Of a DNA stretch of 64,000 bases, positions 35,143 to 43,362 are shown one piece after another (the stretch's first letter is position 1; every line of letters starts with the position of its first letter). The DNA comes from Roseobacter sp. MH60115. GTDB lineage: Bacteria; Pseudomonadota; Alphaproteobacteria; Rhodobacterales; Rhodobacteraceae. Below the pieces are notes generated by a model. That model saw only the letters and a program-made list of their open reading frames with translations. It was not told the origin of the DNA and did not search any database. The position numbers and the translations under genes were made by a program. The stretch covers positions 379,501-443,500 of the forward strand of contig NZ_JADOBQ010000004.1 in assembly GCF_015644665.1 (NCBI RefSeq). Direction: 5' to 3'.

Positions 35143-36359
35143 TGGGACGGATTTTGCACATCGGGGTCGGCAACTTCTGTCGTGCCCATCTGGCCGACTA
35201 CACACAGGACGCTGGCGGCTGGCGGATCACCGGGGTCAGCCTGCGGTCTGCGACTGTCCGTGACGGGCTGCGGGCGCAGGACTATCGCTATGGTCTCGCC
35301 ATTCAGGGGCAGGCGGTCAAACCGATCACCGTTTTCGAGCACGTGCTGGTCGCGCCGGAACACCCGCGCGCCGTCTTGCAGGAGATCGCGGCACCTGACG
35401 TTCAGATCATCTCAATCACGGTGACGGAAAAGGGCTACCATCTGACATCGGACAATCAATTGGATGTCGCCGATCCCTTGATTGCGGGCGATCTGGCTGG
35501 TGGCGACCCGCGCACGGTGATCGGCTTTCTCGCGCGCGGGTTGGCCGAGCGGCTGGCACCGGTGACCGTGCTGAGCTGTGACAACCGCGCGGCCAATGGT
35601 GATGTGTTGCGCGCGGCTGTTTCAGAGTTTGCCGCGCGTGCAGGGCTCAGCATTGACTGGACGCAAGCCAGTTTTCCCAACAGCATGGTGGACCGGATCA
35701 CGCCCGCCACGTCGCAGGCCCTGTGTGATGCGACCGGTGATCCGATGGCGGTGCCGACCGAACCGTTCCGGGAATGGGTGATCGAGGATAGCTTTGCTGG
35801 TCCCCGCCCCGATTGGCCGGATGTGCAATTCACCGATGATGTGGCACCGCATGAGATGCGCAAACTGCGGATGCTGAACGCGGCGCATTCGATGCTCGCC
35901 TATGCCGGGACGCTGGCGGGGCATACCTATGTGCATGAGGCGATGGGTGATCCGACCCTGCGGCAGGCGGCGCGGGATATCATGGCAGAAGCCGCCCGGA
36001 CCCTGACGCCGGACATGCAGGCCTTGGCACCGGCATATGCCGACGCGCTGATTGCGCGGTTCGACAATCCGCACATCAACCACAGCCTGCGGCAGATCGC
36101 GATGGATGGCAGCCAGAAGCTGCCCTACCGGATGATCGACAGCATCCGTGGCTTACAGGAGCAGGGGCATCCCGCGCCTGCTCTGGCGTCTGGTGTCCGC
36201 GCATGGATCACATTCTGCCGTCAGGAAGTGGCGGAGGGGCGGGATCTGCAAGACCCGCTGGCGGTGCAGATTGCCGAGATCATCCGCACGGGCAAAGCCG
36301 ACGACGCGCTGCTACAGCTGATCGGCGCGGATGATCTATCGCAGGCTATTTTGGGATGA
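35142..36359 (+). CDS. uxuB: Mannitol-dehydrogenase-family hexuronate reductase (UxuB-like)
   Basis: The 405-residue protein has the family's Rossmann start ILHIGVGNFCRAHLADY, the middle signature VTVLSCDNRAANG followed by SFPNSMVDRITPAT, and the catalytic-lysine region MRKLRMLNAAHSMLAYAG. UxuB reduces fructuronate to mannonate and UxaB tagaturonate to altronate. No second family member is seen, so this one may serve both or favour fructuronate. It is about 75 residues shorter than E. coli UxuB and begins almost directly at the nucleotide loop. It overlaps the convergent kdgK end by 14 bases. Confidence 0.88.
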   Translation: MGRILHIGVGNFCRAHLADYTQDAGGWRITGVSLRSATVRDGLRAQDYRYGLAIQGQAVKPITVFEHVLVAPEHPRAVLQEIAAPDVQIISITVTEKGYHLTSDNQLDVADPLIAGDLAGGDPRTVIGFLARGLAERLAPVTVLSCDNRAANGDVLRAAVSEFAARAGLSIDWTQASFPNSMVDRITPATSQALCDATGDPMAVPTEPFREWVIEDSFAGPRPDWPDVQFTDDVAPHEMRKLRMLNAAHSMLAYAGTLAGHTYVHEAMGDPTLRQAARDIMAEAARTLTPDMQALAPAYADALIARFDNPHINHSLRQIAMDGSQKLPYRMIDSIRGLQEQGHPAPALASGVRAWITFCRQEVAEGRDLQDPLAVQIAEIIRTGKADDALLQLIGADDLSQAILG

Positions 36360-37218
36360 TCGCGCCCCGGTGCTGCACCACGCGCGCGGCGCAGTCGTGG
36401 CCTGCACGCAGAGCGTCCGCCTGTGTGCTGCCGGTCAGCACGGCACCCAGATAGCCGCCGTTGAAACTGTCGCCTGCCGCAGTTGTATCGACCACCTTTG
36501 GAGCGGCGTCATAGGCTTGCTCCACCGGCTCACCCAGTGACACGGGCCCAAGATCACCGCGTTTCAGCGCTCCGGTCCCCTGATAGGTGTCAAACCGCGC
36601 GGCGACCTGCGTGTCGGTTTCACCAAAGAGCGCCATCTCATCATCAATGGACGGCATGGGAATGTCGCAGCGCGCCCACATGGCCTGGGTGGCATCCTGC
36701 GCGATCTGCTGATCTTCCCAAAGCTTGGGCCGGTAATTGCTGTCGTAGGCGACGCGGATCGATGCGCTCTCCAGCCAGCGGATCAGCGCTTGTCGGACAT
36801 GCGGCGGCAGGATCGCCATGGTGATCCCGGAAAGATAGACAAGATCGTAGTCGGAGAGTGGCGAGAAATCACATGTATCGCCGGTCTGGAACATCTCGCG
36901 CGCGGCGGATGTGCTGCGCCAATAGGTGAAGGAACGTTCGCCATCATCGGTGGTGGTGATCGCATAAAGGCCGGGGGATTTGCCTGCGATTGTCTGGATT
37001 GCCCCACAGCCAATGTCTTGCGCGGCGATGAAATCGCGTATCTGACCGGAGAAAGGATCATCCCCCAGACAGGTTACATAGTCGACCTGCAGATCAGGTG
37101 CGGCCCTTTTGAGATAGATCGCGGTGTTGAGGGTATCCCCGGCCACGCCTACATTTGCCGTGCTGCCGCGCATCGACAGTTCAATCATTGCTTCGCCGAT
37201 ACAGGCCACGCGTGTCAT
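36346..37218 (-). CDS. kdgK: 2-keto-3-deoxygluconate kinase (PfkB family)
   Basis: The 290-residue sugar kinase phosphorylates 2-keto-3-deoxygluconate to KDPG. It has VACIGEAMIELSM and GVAGDTLNTAIYLKR at the N-terminus, and the PfkB C-terminal signature DTTAAGDSFNGGYLGA with catalytic Asp. No KDPG aldolase gene is in the window. ATG at 37218 overlaps the stop of the EamA gene (ATGA). It is the last gene of the ten-gene operon that starts with the TRAP binding protein. Confidence 0.92.
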   Translation of the reverse strand: MTRVACIGEAMIELSMRGSTANVGVAGDTLNTAIYLKRAAPDLQVDYVTCLGDDPFSGQIRDFIAAQDIGCGAIQTIAGKSPGLYAITTTDDGERSFTYWRSTSAAREMFQTGDTCDFSPLSDYDLVYLSGITMAILPPHVRQALIRWLESASIRVAYDSNYRPKLWEDQQIAQDATQAMWARCDIPMPSIDDEMALFGETDTQVAARFDTYQGTGALKRGDLGPVSLGEPVEQAYDAAPKVVDTTAAGDSFNGGYLGAVLTGSTQADALRAGHDCAARVVQHRGAIIPK

Positions 37219-38096
37219 CGCTGTTCCCTCTTCCAGATGATCAGACCGGAGACCACGATGATCAATGCGCCGAGGATTGTCCATCGGTCAGGCAGGTGAT
37301 CAAAGACCAGATAGCTCAGAAGTGACAGGTAGATCATGAAGGAATAGGTATAGGGCATCAGCGTGTTGGCCGACCCGAAGCGGTGGGCGTTGGTCAGCAG
37401 TTGGTGACCCGCCCAGCCAAAGACGCCCAGCCCGATCAGGATCAACCAATCGGCAAGGGTTTCCGGCCACTGCCACACCCAGACGGCCATGGGCAGCATC
37501 ACGGCGGTGCCAAGCGCGCCCATGTAGAACTGCATCGTTTCGGTGGCGACCACGCCTGCCAGTTTCCGCGTCATGATCGAATAGAGCGCAAGGCTGAGCG
37601 AGTTGAACAGCGGCAGCAGCATCGCGATGTGAAAGGCCTCGCCAAAGGGGCGGATGACAACCAGCACACCCGCAAATCCCAGCAGGATCGCGAACCACCG
37701 CCACGGGCCCACCCGCTCGCCGAGCAGAGGTCCCGACAGGGCGCAGACGATAACGGGGCTGGAGAACATGATCGCCGAGGTGACGGTCAGCGGCAGGAAA
37801 TTCAGCGCGTAGAAATTCGACAGGGTGGCGATGATCAGCAGCATGGCGCGGCTGACCACCTGCCACATATGCGTGGTTTGAAAGCGGTCCCGGGTGACCC
37901 CGCCACGGGCAATCAGCGCCAGAGAGATCACGAAGTGCCCGGCATAGCGCATGAAGGCCAGTTGAAACGCCGAAAACCCGGCGATCACCAGCCATTTGGC
38001 GCTGGTGTCCACCAGTGAAAACAGGAACCACGCGCCCAGCATCAGGAGGATGCCAAAATGTGGGCGATCCTCGATCAGGCGCGCGGCCACTGCCAT
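37215..38096 (-). CDS. EamA/DMT-family transporter
   Basis: The 293-residue protein has ten hydrophobic helices in two EamA repeats. The first repeat contains WFLFSLVDTSAKWLVIAGF and the second repeat begins near MLLPLFNSLSLALYS. DMT members move small metabolites, often outward, across the inner membrane. Its place between an HIBADH-type gene and kdgK suggests transport of a sugar acid or release of a by-product, but nothing specific is visible. It is one base from the upstream gene and overlaps kdgK by four bases. Confidence 0.9.
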   Translation of the reverse strand: MAVAARLIEDRPHFGILLMLGAWFLFSLVDTSAKWLVIAGFSAFQLAFMRYAGHFVISLALIARGGVTRDRFQTTHMWQVVSRAMLLIIATLSNFYALNFLPLTVTSAIMFSSPVIVCALSGPLLGERVGPWRWFAILLGFAGVLVVIRPFGEAFHIAMLLPLFNSLSLALYSIMTRKLAGVVATETMQFYMGALGTAVMLPMAVWVWQWPETLADWLILIGLGVFGWAGHQLLTNAHRFGSANTLMPYTYSFMIYLSLLSYLVFDHLPDRWTILGALIIVVSGLIIWKREQR

Positions 38097-38097
38097 G

Positions 38098-38985
38098 CTA
38101 CTTGCCCATCTTGCTGGCGTAGAAATCGATCATCTGGCTGACCATGTTGTCGCCGTGGCCGGTTTCGGTGGCTTCGCGCAAGGCGCTGAGCGCGCATTTC
38201 GACATGATGCTGTCGACGCCGGCCTCTTCGGCCATCCGGGCATAGTAGCCCACGTCCTTGGCGGCGTTCCTGATGGCAAAGGCCAGCTGGTTCGGATCAC
38301 CCTTGAGGCCGTAGCCTGAGACGAAGTCCATCATGCCGGAATGCAGCGGCCCGGCGGCCATCACATCATAAAGCTGCTGACGGTCGATGCCCGCGACATC
38401 CGCCATGGCAAAGGCTTCGGCCATGGCATTGGCGACGGTCATGCCAAAGAAGTTGTTCATCAGCTTGATCGTATGGCCCGACCCGAGGGTGCCGAGGTGA
38501 AAGACGTTTTCGCCCAGGTCCTTTAGGACCGGTTCCACCTTGTCAAAGGCCGCCTTGTCGCCCGCCGCCATGATGTTCAGCAACCCGTCCTTGGCGTGGC
38601 TGGGCGTGCGACCCAGCGGCGCGTCCATGTAGGTGCCACCTGCCTCCGCGACCTCTGCGCCAAGGGCGCGGGTGCTGCCGGGCAGCGAGGTGCCGAAGTC
38701 GATCACCACAGCCCCCGGTTTCAGGCCCGCGATCACCCCGTCTGCCCCGCGCATCCGGCTTTCCACGCTGTCGCTGGTGTCCATGCAAAGCATGACGATA
38801 TCGCTGGCCGCTGCCACATCGCGTGCCGTTGCGACTTCGCTGGCCCCGCGCGCCACGGCGGCATCAATGTTCGGACGGGAGCGGTTGGCGGTGACCGTCA
38901 TGCCATAGCCCTTGTCCTGCAGGCGCCCGACCATGGCTGCGCCCATCAGCCCAAGCCCGATGAATCCGATTGTGGGGTGTGTCAT
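38098..38985 (-). CDS. HIBADH-type NAD(P)-dependent oxidoreductase
   Basis: The 295-residue protein belongs to the beta-hydroxyacid dehydrogenases: N-terminal IGFIGLGLMGAAMVGRL, substrate motif DAPLGRTPSHAKDG and the catalytic lysine in TIKLMNNFFG (near residue 172). Relatives include 3-hydroxyisobutyrate dehydrogenase and tartronate semialdehyde reductase. The substrate motif reads LGRTP rather than the commoner VSGG, so it may be a distinct subgroup. Start overlaps the stop of the PhyH gene by four bases. Confidence 0.9.
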   Translation of the reverse strand: MTHPTIGFIGLGLMGAAMVGRLQDKGYGMTVTANRSRPNIDAAVARGASEVATARDVAAASDIVMLCMDTSDSVESRMRGADGVIAGLKPGAVVIDFGTSLPGSTRALGAEVAEAGGTYMDAPLGRTPSHAKDGLLNIMAAGDKAAFDKVEPVLKDLGENVFHLGTLGSGHTIKLMNNFFGMTVANAMAEAFAMADVAGIDRQQLYDVMAAGPLHSGMMDFVSGYGLKGDPNQLAFAIRNAAKDVGYYARMAEEAGVDSIMSKCALSALREATETGHGDNMVSQMIDFYASKMGK

Positions 38986-39896
38986 GTCCTGTCCTTTACG
39001 TCTTTTGGTTCTGAAATGGTGTCAAAGGCCCGTTTCTTCAGGCCTTTCTGGATTTCGTAGATGGAGATCGGCACATCCGGTTGCGGCTGCGGAATGCGCA
39101 CCGGAATATCCTTGAGCCGTGGGTTCAGCGTGGTGTTGCCGCAGAGCATGCGGGTGTCATAATCCTTGATCCCCTCCCAGCGGGTCATCGACCCCATGAT
39201 CGGAAAGGCATCCGCCGCCATCATCTCGTAAAACAGAATGCGCCGGGCGCGGTCAGATGTGTTTAGCGCTGAACCATGCACGATGCGCCCATGGTGGATG
39301 CTGATTGATCCCGCAGGGCCGGTCAGTTCCACCGCGTCCTTCGGGTCGAGCCCGTTTTCTTCCGGCAGCATCGCGCCCGCAAAAACACCGTCCACGTGGT
39401 GGTCATAGACCGGCCCTCTGTGAGAGCCGGGGTAGACCATCAGTGGGCCATTTTCGCTGGCCATATCGTCGATCAACACGCCGATGGCGAGGATGTCGTC
39501 ATTCGTATGCGGGTAAAACGCATAGTCCTGATGCCACTCGACGGCGGCGCCATAGCCTGCCGATTTCATGTTCAGCTTGGTCGTGTGCAGTCGCAGGTCA
39601 GGCCCGGCCAGATCGCGCGCGGGACCAAGGATATGATCGGAATACATCAACTCCCGCATGACATCCGAGATCAGATGCGGCAGCTTGATCCGCCGCAAGC
39701 GAGGCGCGTCGGGCTGGTGGCTGTCTTCCAGATCGAGCCGGTCGTTGCTGGCCGTCATCCCGCGTGCCTCATCCTCGAACCTTGCGATTTCGGCGTGGAT
39801 ACGGGCGAGCCATGCCGCGGGGATCTGGTTTTCCAGAACAAGGTAGCCCTGCTCTTGATAATGCGCGATATGATCCGCCGTGAGAACTTCAGGCAT
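38982..39896 (-). CDS. Phytanoyl-CoA dioxygenase (PhyH) family protein 1
   Basis: The 304-residue protein is a likely Fe(II)/2-oxoglutarate oxygenase. It has the facial-triad start EWHQDYAFYP (His and Asp ligands, around residue 125-127) and the distal HHGRIVHGSALN with His plus an Arg (SDRARR) that would hold 2-oxoglutarate. ATG at 39896 (MPEVLTADHIAHYQEQGYLVL) fits the family start. It overlaps the upstream Gfo/Idh/MocA gene by eight bases. In a uronate operon it could hydroxylate or demethylate a modified sugar. The substrate is unknown. Confidence 0.87.
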   Translation of the reverse strand: MPEVLTADHIAHYQEQGYLVLENQIPAAWLARIHAEIARFEDEARGMTASNDRLDLEDSHQPDAPRLRRIKLPHLISDVMRELMYSDHILGPARDLAGPDLRLHTTKLNMKSAGYGAAVEWHQDYAFYPHTNDDILAIGVLIDDMASENGPLMVYPGSHRGPVYDHHVDGVFAGAMLPEENGLDPKDAVELTGPAGSISIHHGRIVHGSALNTSDRARRILFYEMMAADAFPIMGSMTRWEGIKDYDTRMLCGNTTLNPRLKDIPVRIPQPQPDVPISIYEIQKGLKKRAFDTISEPKDVKDRT

Positions 39897-40890
39897 AGAT
39901 GGCTCCTTTGACTGTGCTGGCCAATTGCCCTTCGATCTGCAGGGCGACATCAAGGGTGCGCGTGGCATCGGCGACATCGATCAGCGGTTCGGCTCCGTCG
40001 ATCACGTCGAGAAAATGATCCAGCTGGGCTTCCAACGGGGTCTTTGCATTTTCCGCCTTTTGAACGGGCACCCGTTGCGCGGGTTGCCCCCAATCGGTGC
40101 CGGACCAGAGCGTCATGGACGGAAAGCTGACCGCTCCTTCGGTGCCCATGATCCACATCATATCCTGCCCGGTGGTGCCGATGTTGGGGTTCTCCCCCGT
40201 GCCTGCCTCGAACCCCCAGGGGCTGGGACTGGTGTCGGCAAAGCTGATGGTGCCGGTGGCGCCGTTCTCAAAGGCCAGTGCCACCGCGCCGCTTTCAATG
40301 CGGGTATCGCCGCGCAGCCCCGCGCCCCGCAGGGCGGAAACCGCCGCGATCTCGCCAACGACAAACCGCAGGATGTCGATGTCATGCACCAGATTGATCA
40401 TCACCGGGCTGCCGCCCGCAGCTCGCCAGTTCCCGGCAAAATAATCATCCGGTTTACGCATCGCCCAGATCAGATTGGCACAGACCACCCGGCCGACGGT
40501 CCCCGCCGCGATCATGGCTTTGAGCTGTTGCACGGCGGCATGATAGCGGCGGTGGTGCCCGACAAGAGAACCGACACCGGCGCGCGCCACGGCGTCGCGC
40601 AGGGCCTGCGCACCTGTCAGATCGCCCGCAACGGGCTTTTCGATCAGCATGTGCCATCCGCGTTTGGCGGCGTGGGTGCCGTGGCGGGCGTGCAGGTCCG
40701 TGGGTGTTGCGATGATGACGCCATCCACCGGGTCCGTCACCTCCGCCATATCGGCAAAGCGCGGGACATTCGGTGCAAGAGACATGTCCGGATCAGCCAG
40801 CCCGACGAGGTGGCAGCCCGGATGAGCCTGCGCCGCCCCGACGTGCCGAATGCCGATCAGACCTCCCCCAACGACAAGGATGCGTTTCAC
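39889..40890 (-). CDS. Gfo/Idh/MocA family oxidoreductase 4
   Basis: The 333-residue protein starts with the dinucleotide motif ILVVGGGLIGIRHVGAA and has IEKPVAG near residue 85 and the substrate-domain motif GGSPVMINLVHDIDILRFVVG. It lies between uxaA and the PhyH gene and overlaps both (by four and eight bases), so it is made with them. It probably oxidises or reduces a sugar acid or its lactone in the same route as the dioxygenase. Confidence 0.9.
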   Translation of the reverse strand: MKRILVVGGGLIGIRHVGAAQAHPGCHLVGLADPDMSLAPNVPRFADMAEVTDPVDGVIIATPTDLHARHGTHAAKRGWHMLIEKPVAGDLTGAQALRDAVARAGVGSLVGHHRRYHAAVQQLKAMIAAGTVGRVVCANLIWAMRKPDDYFAGNWRAAGGSPVMINLVHDIDILRFVVGEIAAVSALRGAGLRGDTRIESGAVALAFENGATGTISFADTSPSPWGFEAGTGENPNIGTTGQDMMWIMGTEGAVSFPSMTLWSGTDWGQPAQRVPVQKAENAKTPLEAQLDHFLDVIDGAEPLIDVADATRTLDVALQIEGQLASTVKGAIYA

Positions 40891-42395
40891 ATCACTGCCC
40901 CGATCTGCCAGGGAACGAATTCATAATCGCCCAGGCCCTGAGCTTCGGACTTGGTCATCTCGCCACTGGCGACCTTCAGGAAGAGGTTGTAGATTTCGCG
41001 CCCCTTCTCCTCGACCGTGGTCCCTTGGGAGAGGATCGTGCCCGCGTCCACGTCCATGTCATCTGCCATGCGCTGGGCCATCTGTGAATTTGTCGCGACC
41101 TTGATGGTCGGGCTGGGTTTGGAGCCAAAGGCGGAGCCGCGCCCGGTGGTGAAACACACCAGATTGCAGCCTCCGGCGATCTGACCGGTGACGCTGGCCG
41201 GATCGTATCCGGGGCTGTCCATGAAGGTGAAACCGCGTGCTGTGACGGGTTCGGCGTATTTGTAGACGCCCATCAAGGGGCTTGTGCCGCCTTTGGCGGC
41301 AGCGCCCAGTGATTTTTCGAGGATGGTGGTCAGACCACCAGCCTTGTTGCCGGGGGAGGGGTTGTTGTCCATCGAGCCCTTGTTGCGGGCGGTGTAATCC
41401 TCCCACCAGTGGATGAGGCCCACCAGTTTTTCACCGATCACGCGGTCGGCGGCGCGGCGGGTGAGCAGGTGTTCCGCGCCGTAGATTTCGGGCGTTTCGG
41501 CCAACACGCCGGTGCCCCCTTGGGCCGCCAGCAGATCGCAGGCGTAACCCAGGGCAGGGTTGGCGGTGATGCCGGACCAGGCGTCAGAGCCACCGCATTG
41601 CAGGGCCACCTTAAGCTCCGAGGCCGGGCAGGGTTCGCGCGTGGCCTGATTGGCCAGCGGCAACATGGCGGTGATCTTGCCGATGCCCATCTCGACGGTT
41701 TTGCGCAGCCCGGCCACGGATTGGATGTTCATCACTTGAAAGCTTGGACCCTGTTTCAGGCCATAAGCATCAAGCAGCCAGTCGATCTGGTTGATCTCAC
41801 ACCCCAGCCCCACCATCAGCACGGCGGCATGGTTGGGGTGGCGCGCATAACCCCACATCACACGTTGCAGCGCCTCGAACCCGTCCCCGGCATCGGCCAT
41901 GCCGCAGCCCGTGCCATGCACAAAGGCAACGACCCCATCCACATTGGGATAATCGGCCAGCACCTCGGGCGTGAAATGCGCGGCAATCATCCGCGCGGCG
42001 GTGGCGGAACAATTCACCGAGGTCACAATGGCGATGTAATTGCGCGTGCCCACCTGGCCGTTTTCCCGCCGATACCCCATGAAACTGTCGCGCTGGTCTT
42101 CGGGCACGGGCGTGACCGGGCGCAGGTCGGTGGCATAGTCGTAATCGGCTTGGGTATTGCGGAATTCGACGTTCTGCGTGTGCACGTTATCGCCCGCCGC
42201 AATGTCATCCGCCGCGTAGCCGATCACCTGCGCGTATTTGCGAATGGCCTCCCCCTTGGCGATGTCCCGGGTTGCGATCTTGTGCCCTGAGGGGATCAGC
42301 GCGCGGGTGGTAACACTTTCGAAGGCCACACCGACCTCCAGCGCGCGGGTGGCGGTCACAACGTTATCGGCGGGATCAAGACGGACGATGTCCAT
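40887..42395 (-). CDS. uxaA: Altronate dehydratase
   Basis: The 502-residue enzyme converts D-altronate to 2-keto-3-deoxygluconate. The N-terminal SAF domain (about 1-90) contains IPSGHKIATRDIAKGEAIRKYAQVIG. The large C-terminal UxaA/GarD domain shows GYRRENGQVGTRNYIAIVTSVNCSATA, GTGCGMAD, ALQCGGSDAWSGITANPALG and CFTTGRGSAFGSKPSPTIKVATN. Length equals E. coli UxaA. It lies 10 bases after the upstream PhyH gene in the TRAP operon. With UxuA in the other operon, both hexuronate branches are covered. Confidence 0.95.
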   Translation of the reverse strand: MDIVRLDPADNVVTATRALEVGVAFESVTTRALIPSGHKIATRDIAKGEAIRKYAQVIGYAADDIAAGDNVHTQNVEFRNTQADYDYATDLRPVTPVPEDQRDSFMGYRRENGQVGTRNYIAIVTSVNCSATAARMIAAHFTPEVLADYPNVDGVVAFVHGTGCGMADAGDGFEALQRVMWGYARHPNHAAVLMVGLGCEINQIDWLLDAYGLKQGPSFQVMNIQSVAGLRKTVEMGIGKITAMLPLANQATREPCPASELKVALQCGGSDAWSGITANPALGYACDLLAAQGGTGVLAETPEIYGAEHLLTRRAADRVIGEKLVGLIHWWEDYTARNKGSMDNNPSPGNKAGGLTTILEKSLGAAAKGGTSPLMGVYKYAEPVTARGFTFMDSPGYDPASVTGQIAGGCNLVCFTTGRGSAFGSKPSPTIKVATNSQMAQRMADDMDVDAGTILSQGTTVEEKGREIYNLFLKVASGEMTKSEAQGLGDYEFVPWQIGAVM

Positions 42396-42404
42396 GACAG
42401 CTCC

Positions 42405-43352
42405 TCAGGCGCAGAAGGGGGCATCGCTTTGCCAGCGATGGATCGGGATATGAGCCCCGCCGGCAAGCTCTGCCCGGGTCTCTTCCCACATCTGCCGCCA
42501 TGTACGCCAGTCGGTCAAGGCCGTCTCCGGCCGTGCGGCGCTGCGGGCGACGAAATCGGGAAAATGCGCGCGGCCGGTGGGTTGGCCGGTTACATTGTAG
42601 CGCAGATCAAAGGACCAGCGGAAGGCATCGGTGCCATTGGGCAGCGAGGCATGTGGCGTGAGCGGATGCAGCAGCACGATGCCTCCTGCACGGACGGGCA
42701 GGGGCAGGGCCTGCGCGGGGTCGATGAACCCATCAGCGATGGCGGTCTGGGTCTTTGGGCAGTGTGGCAGCATGGTGTCGGGTGTGCCCGGCATGACCTG
42801 CAGGCATCCGTTTTCCTCCGTCGCGTCCGTCATGGCGATCCACACGGTAACCATCTCTGTCTGGTCGGCTTCTTCCAGACCGACACCACGATCCTGATGC
42901 CAGTCCGTCTGGGTGATATGGGCGCGGATTTCACTTTCCTGAAGTGCAGGACGGGGCGGTTTGATCCGCAGATGCTGGATCGGGTTTGACGTGATCTCAG
43001 GCCCGATCAGGGCCTCGACAACGTCCAGAATGGCGTGGCAAGTCACGAGGTCAAAGACCGCTGGGCCGAAATGCATCGGCGTGTCTGCAGTAATCTCATC
43101 CCCCGGTAAGCTGATGTCCATCGGTTGGAACCAATCACATCCGGCCTCATAGGCGTTCAGCAGTTTTTGCCAGAAATCCTGCTGCATGACCTCCTGTGGC
43201 AGCAGGCCATCTGCGACCCAACCGTCGCACAGGCTGTCCAGCAGCGCGGCATATTCGCCTTCAACCTGCGCCCTGACCTCTTGCGGCACCACGTCTTCCA
43301 CCACCAGATAGCCATCGGTGGCAAAGGCACGACGTTGGGCATAGGTCAGCAT
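42405..43352 (-). CDS. Phytanoyl-CoA dioxygenase (PhyH) family protein 2
   Basis: The 315-residue protein has the start AFATDGYLVVEDVV, the Fe-binding TDWHQDRGVG (His and Asp near residue 150), and the distal LLHPLTPHAS with a following Arg in FRWSFDLRY. These fit an Fe(II)/2-oxoglutarate oxygenase. Its loop LRYNVTGQPTGRAHFP is seen in sugar- or osmolyte-linked PhyH proteins as I recall, not in phytanoyl-CoA hydroxylase itself. It is the first gene after the TRAP permeases, so it may act on the imported compound first. Confidence 0.87.
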   Translation of the reverse strand: MLTYAQRRAFATDGYLVVEDVVPQEVRAQVEGEYAALLDSLCDGWVADGLLPQEVMQQDFWQKLLNAYEAGCDWFQPMDISLPGDEITADTPMHFGPAVFDLVTCHAILDVVEALIGPEITSNPIQHLRIKPPRPALQESEIRAHITQTDWHQDRGVGLEEADQTEMVTVWIAMTDATEENGCLQVMPGTPDTMLPHCPKTQTAIADGFIDPAQALPLPVRAGGIVLLHPLTPHASLPNGTDAFRWSFDLRYNVTGQPTGRAHFPDFVARSAARPETALTDWRTWRQMWEETRAELAGGAHIPIHRWQSDAPFCA

Positions 43353-43362
43353 TTTACATTCC

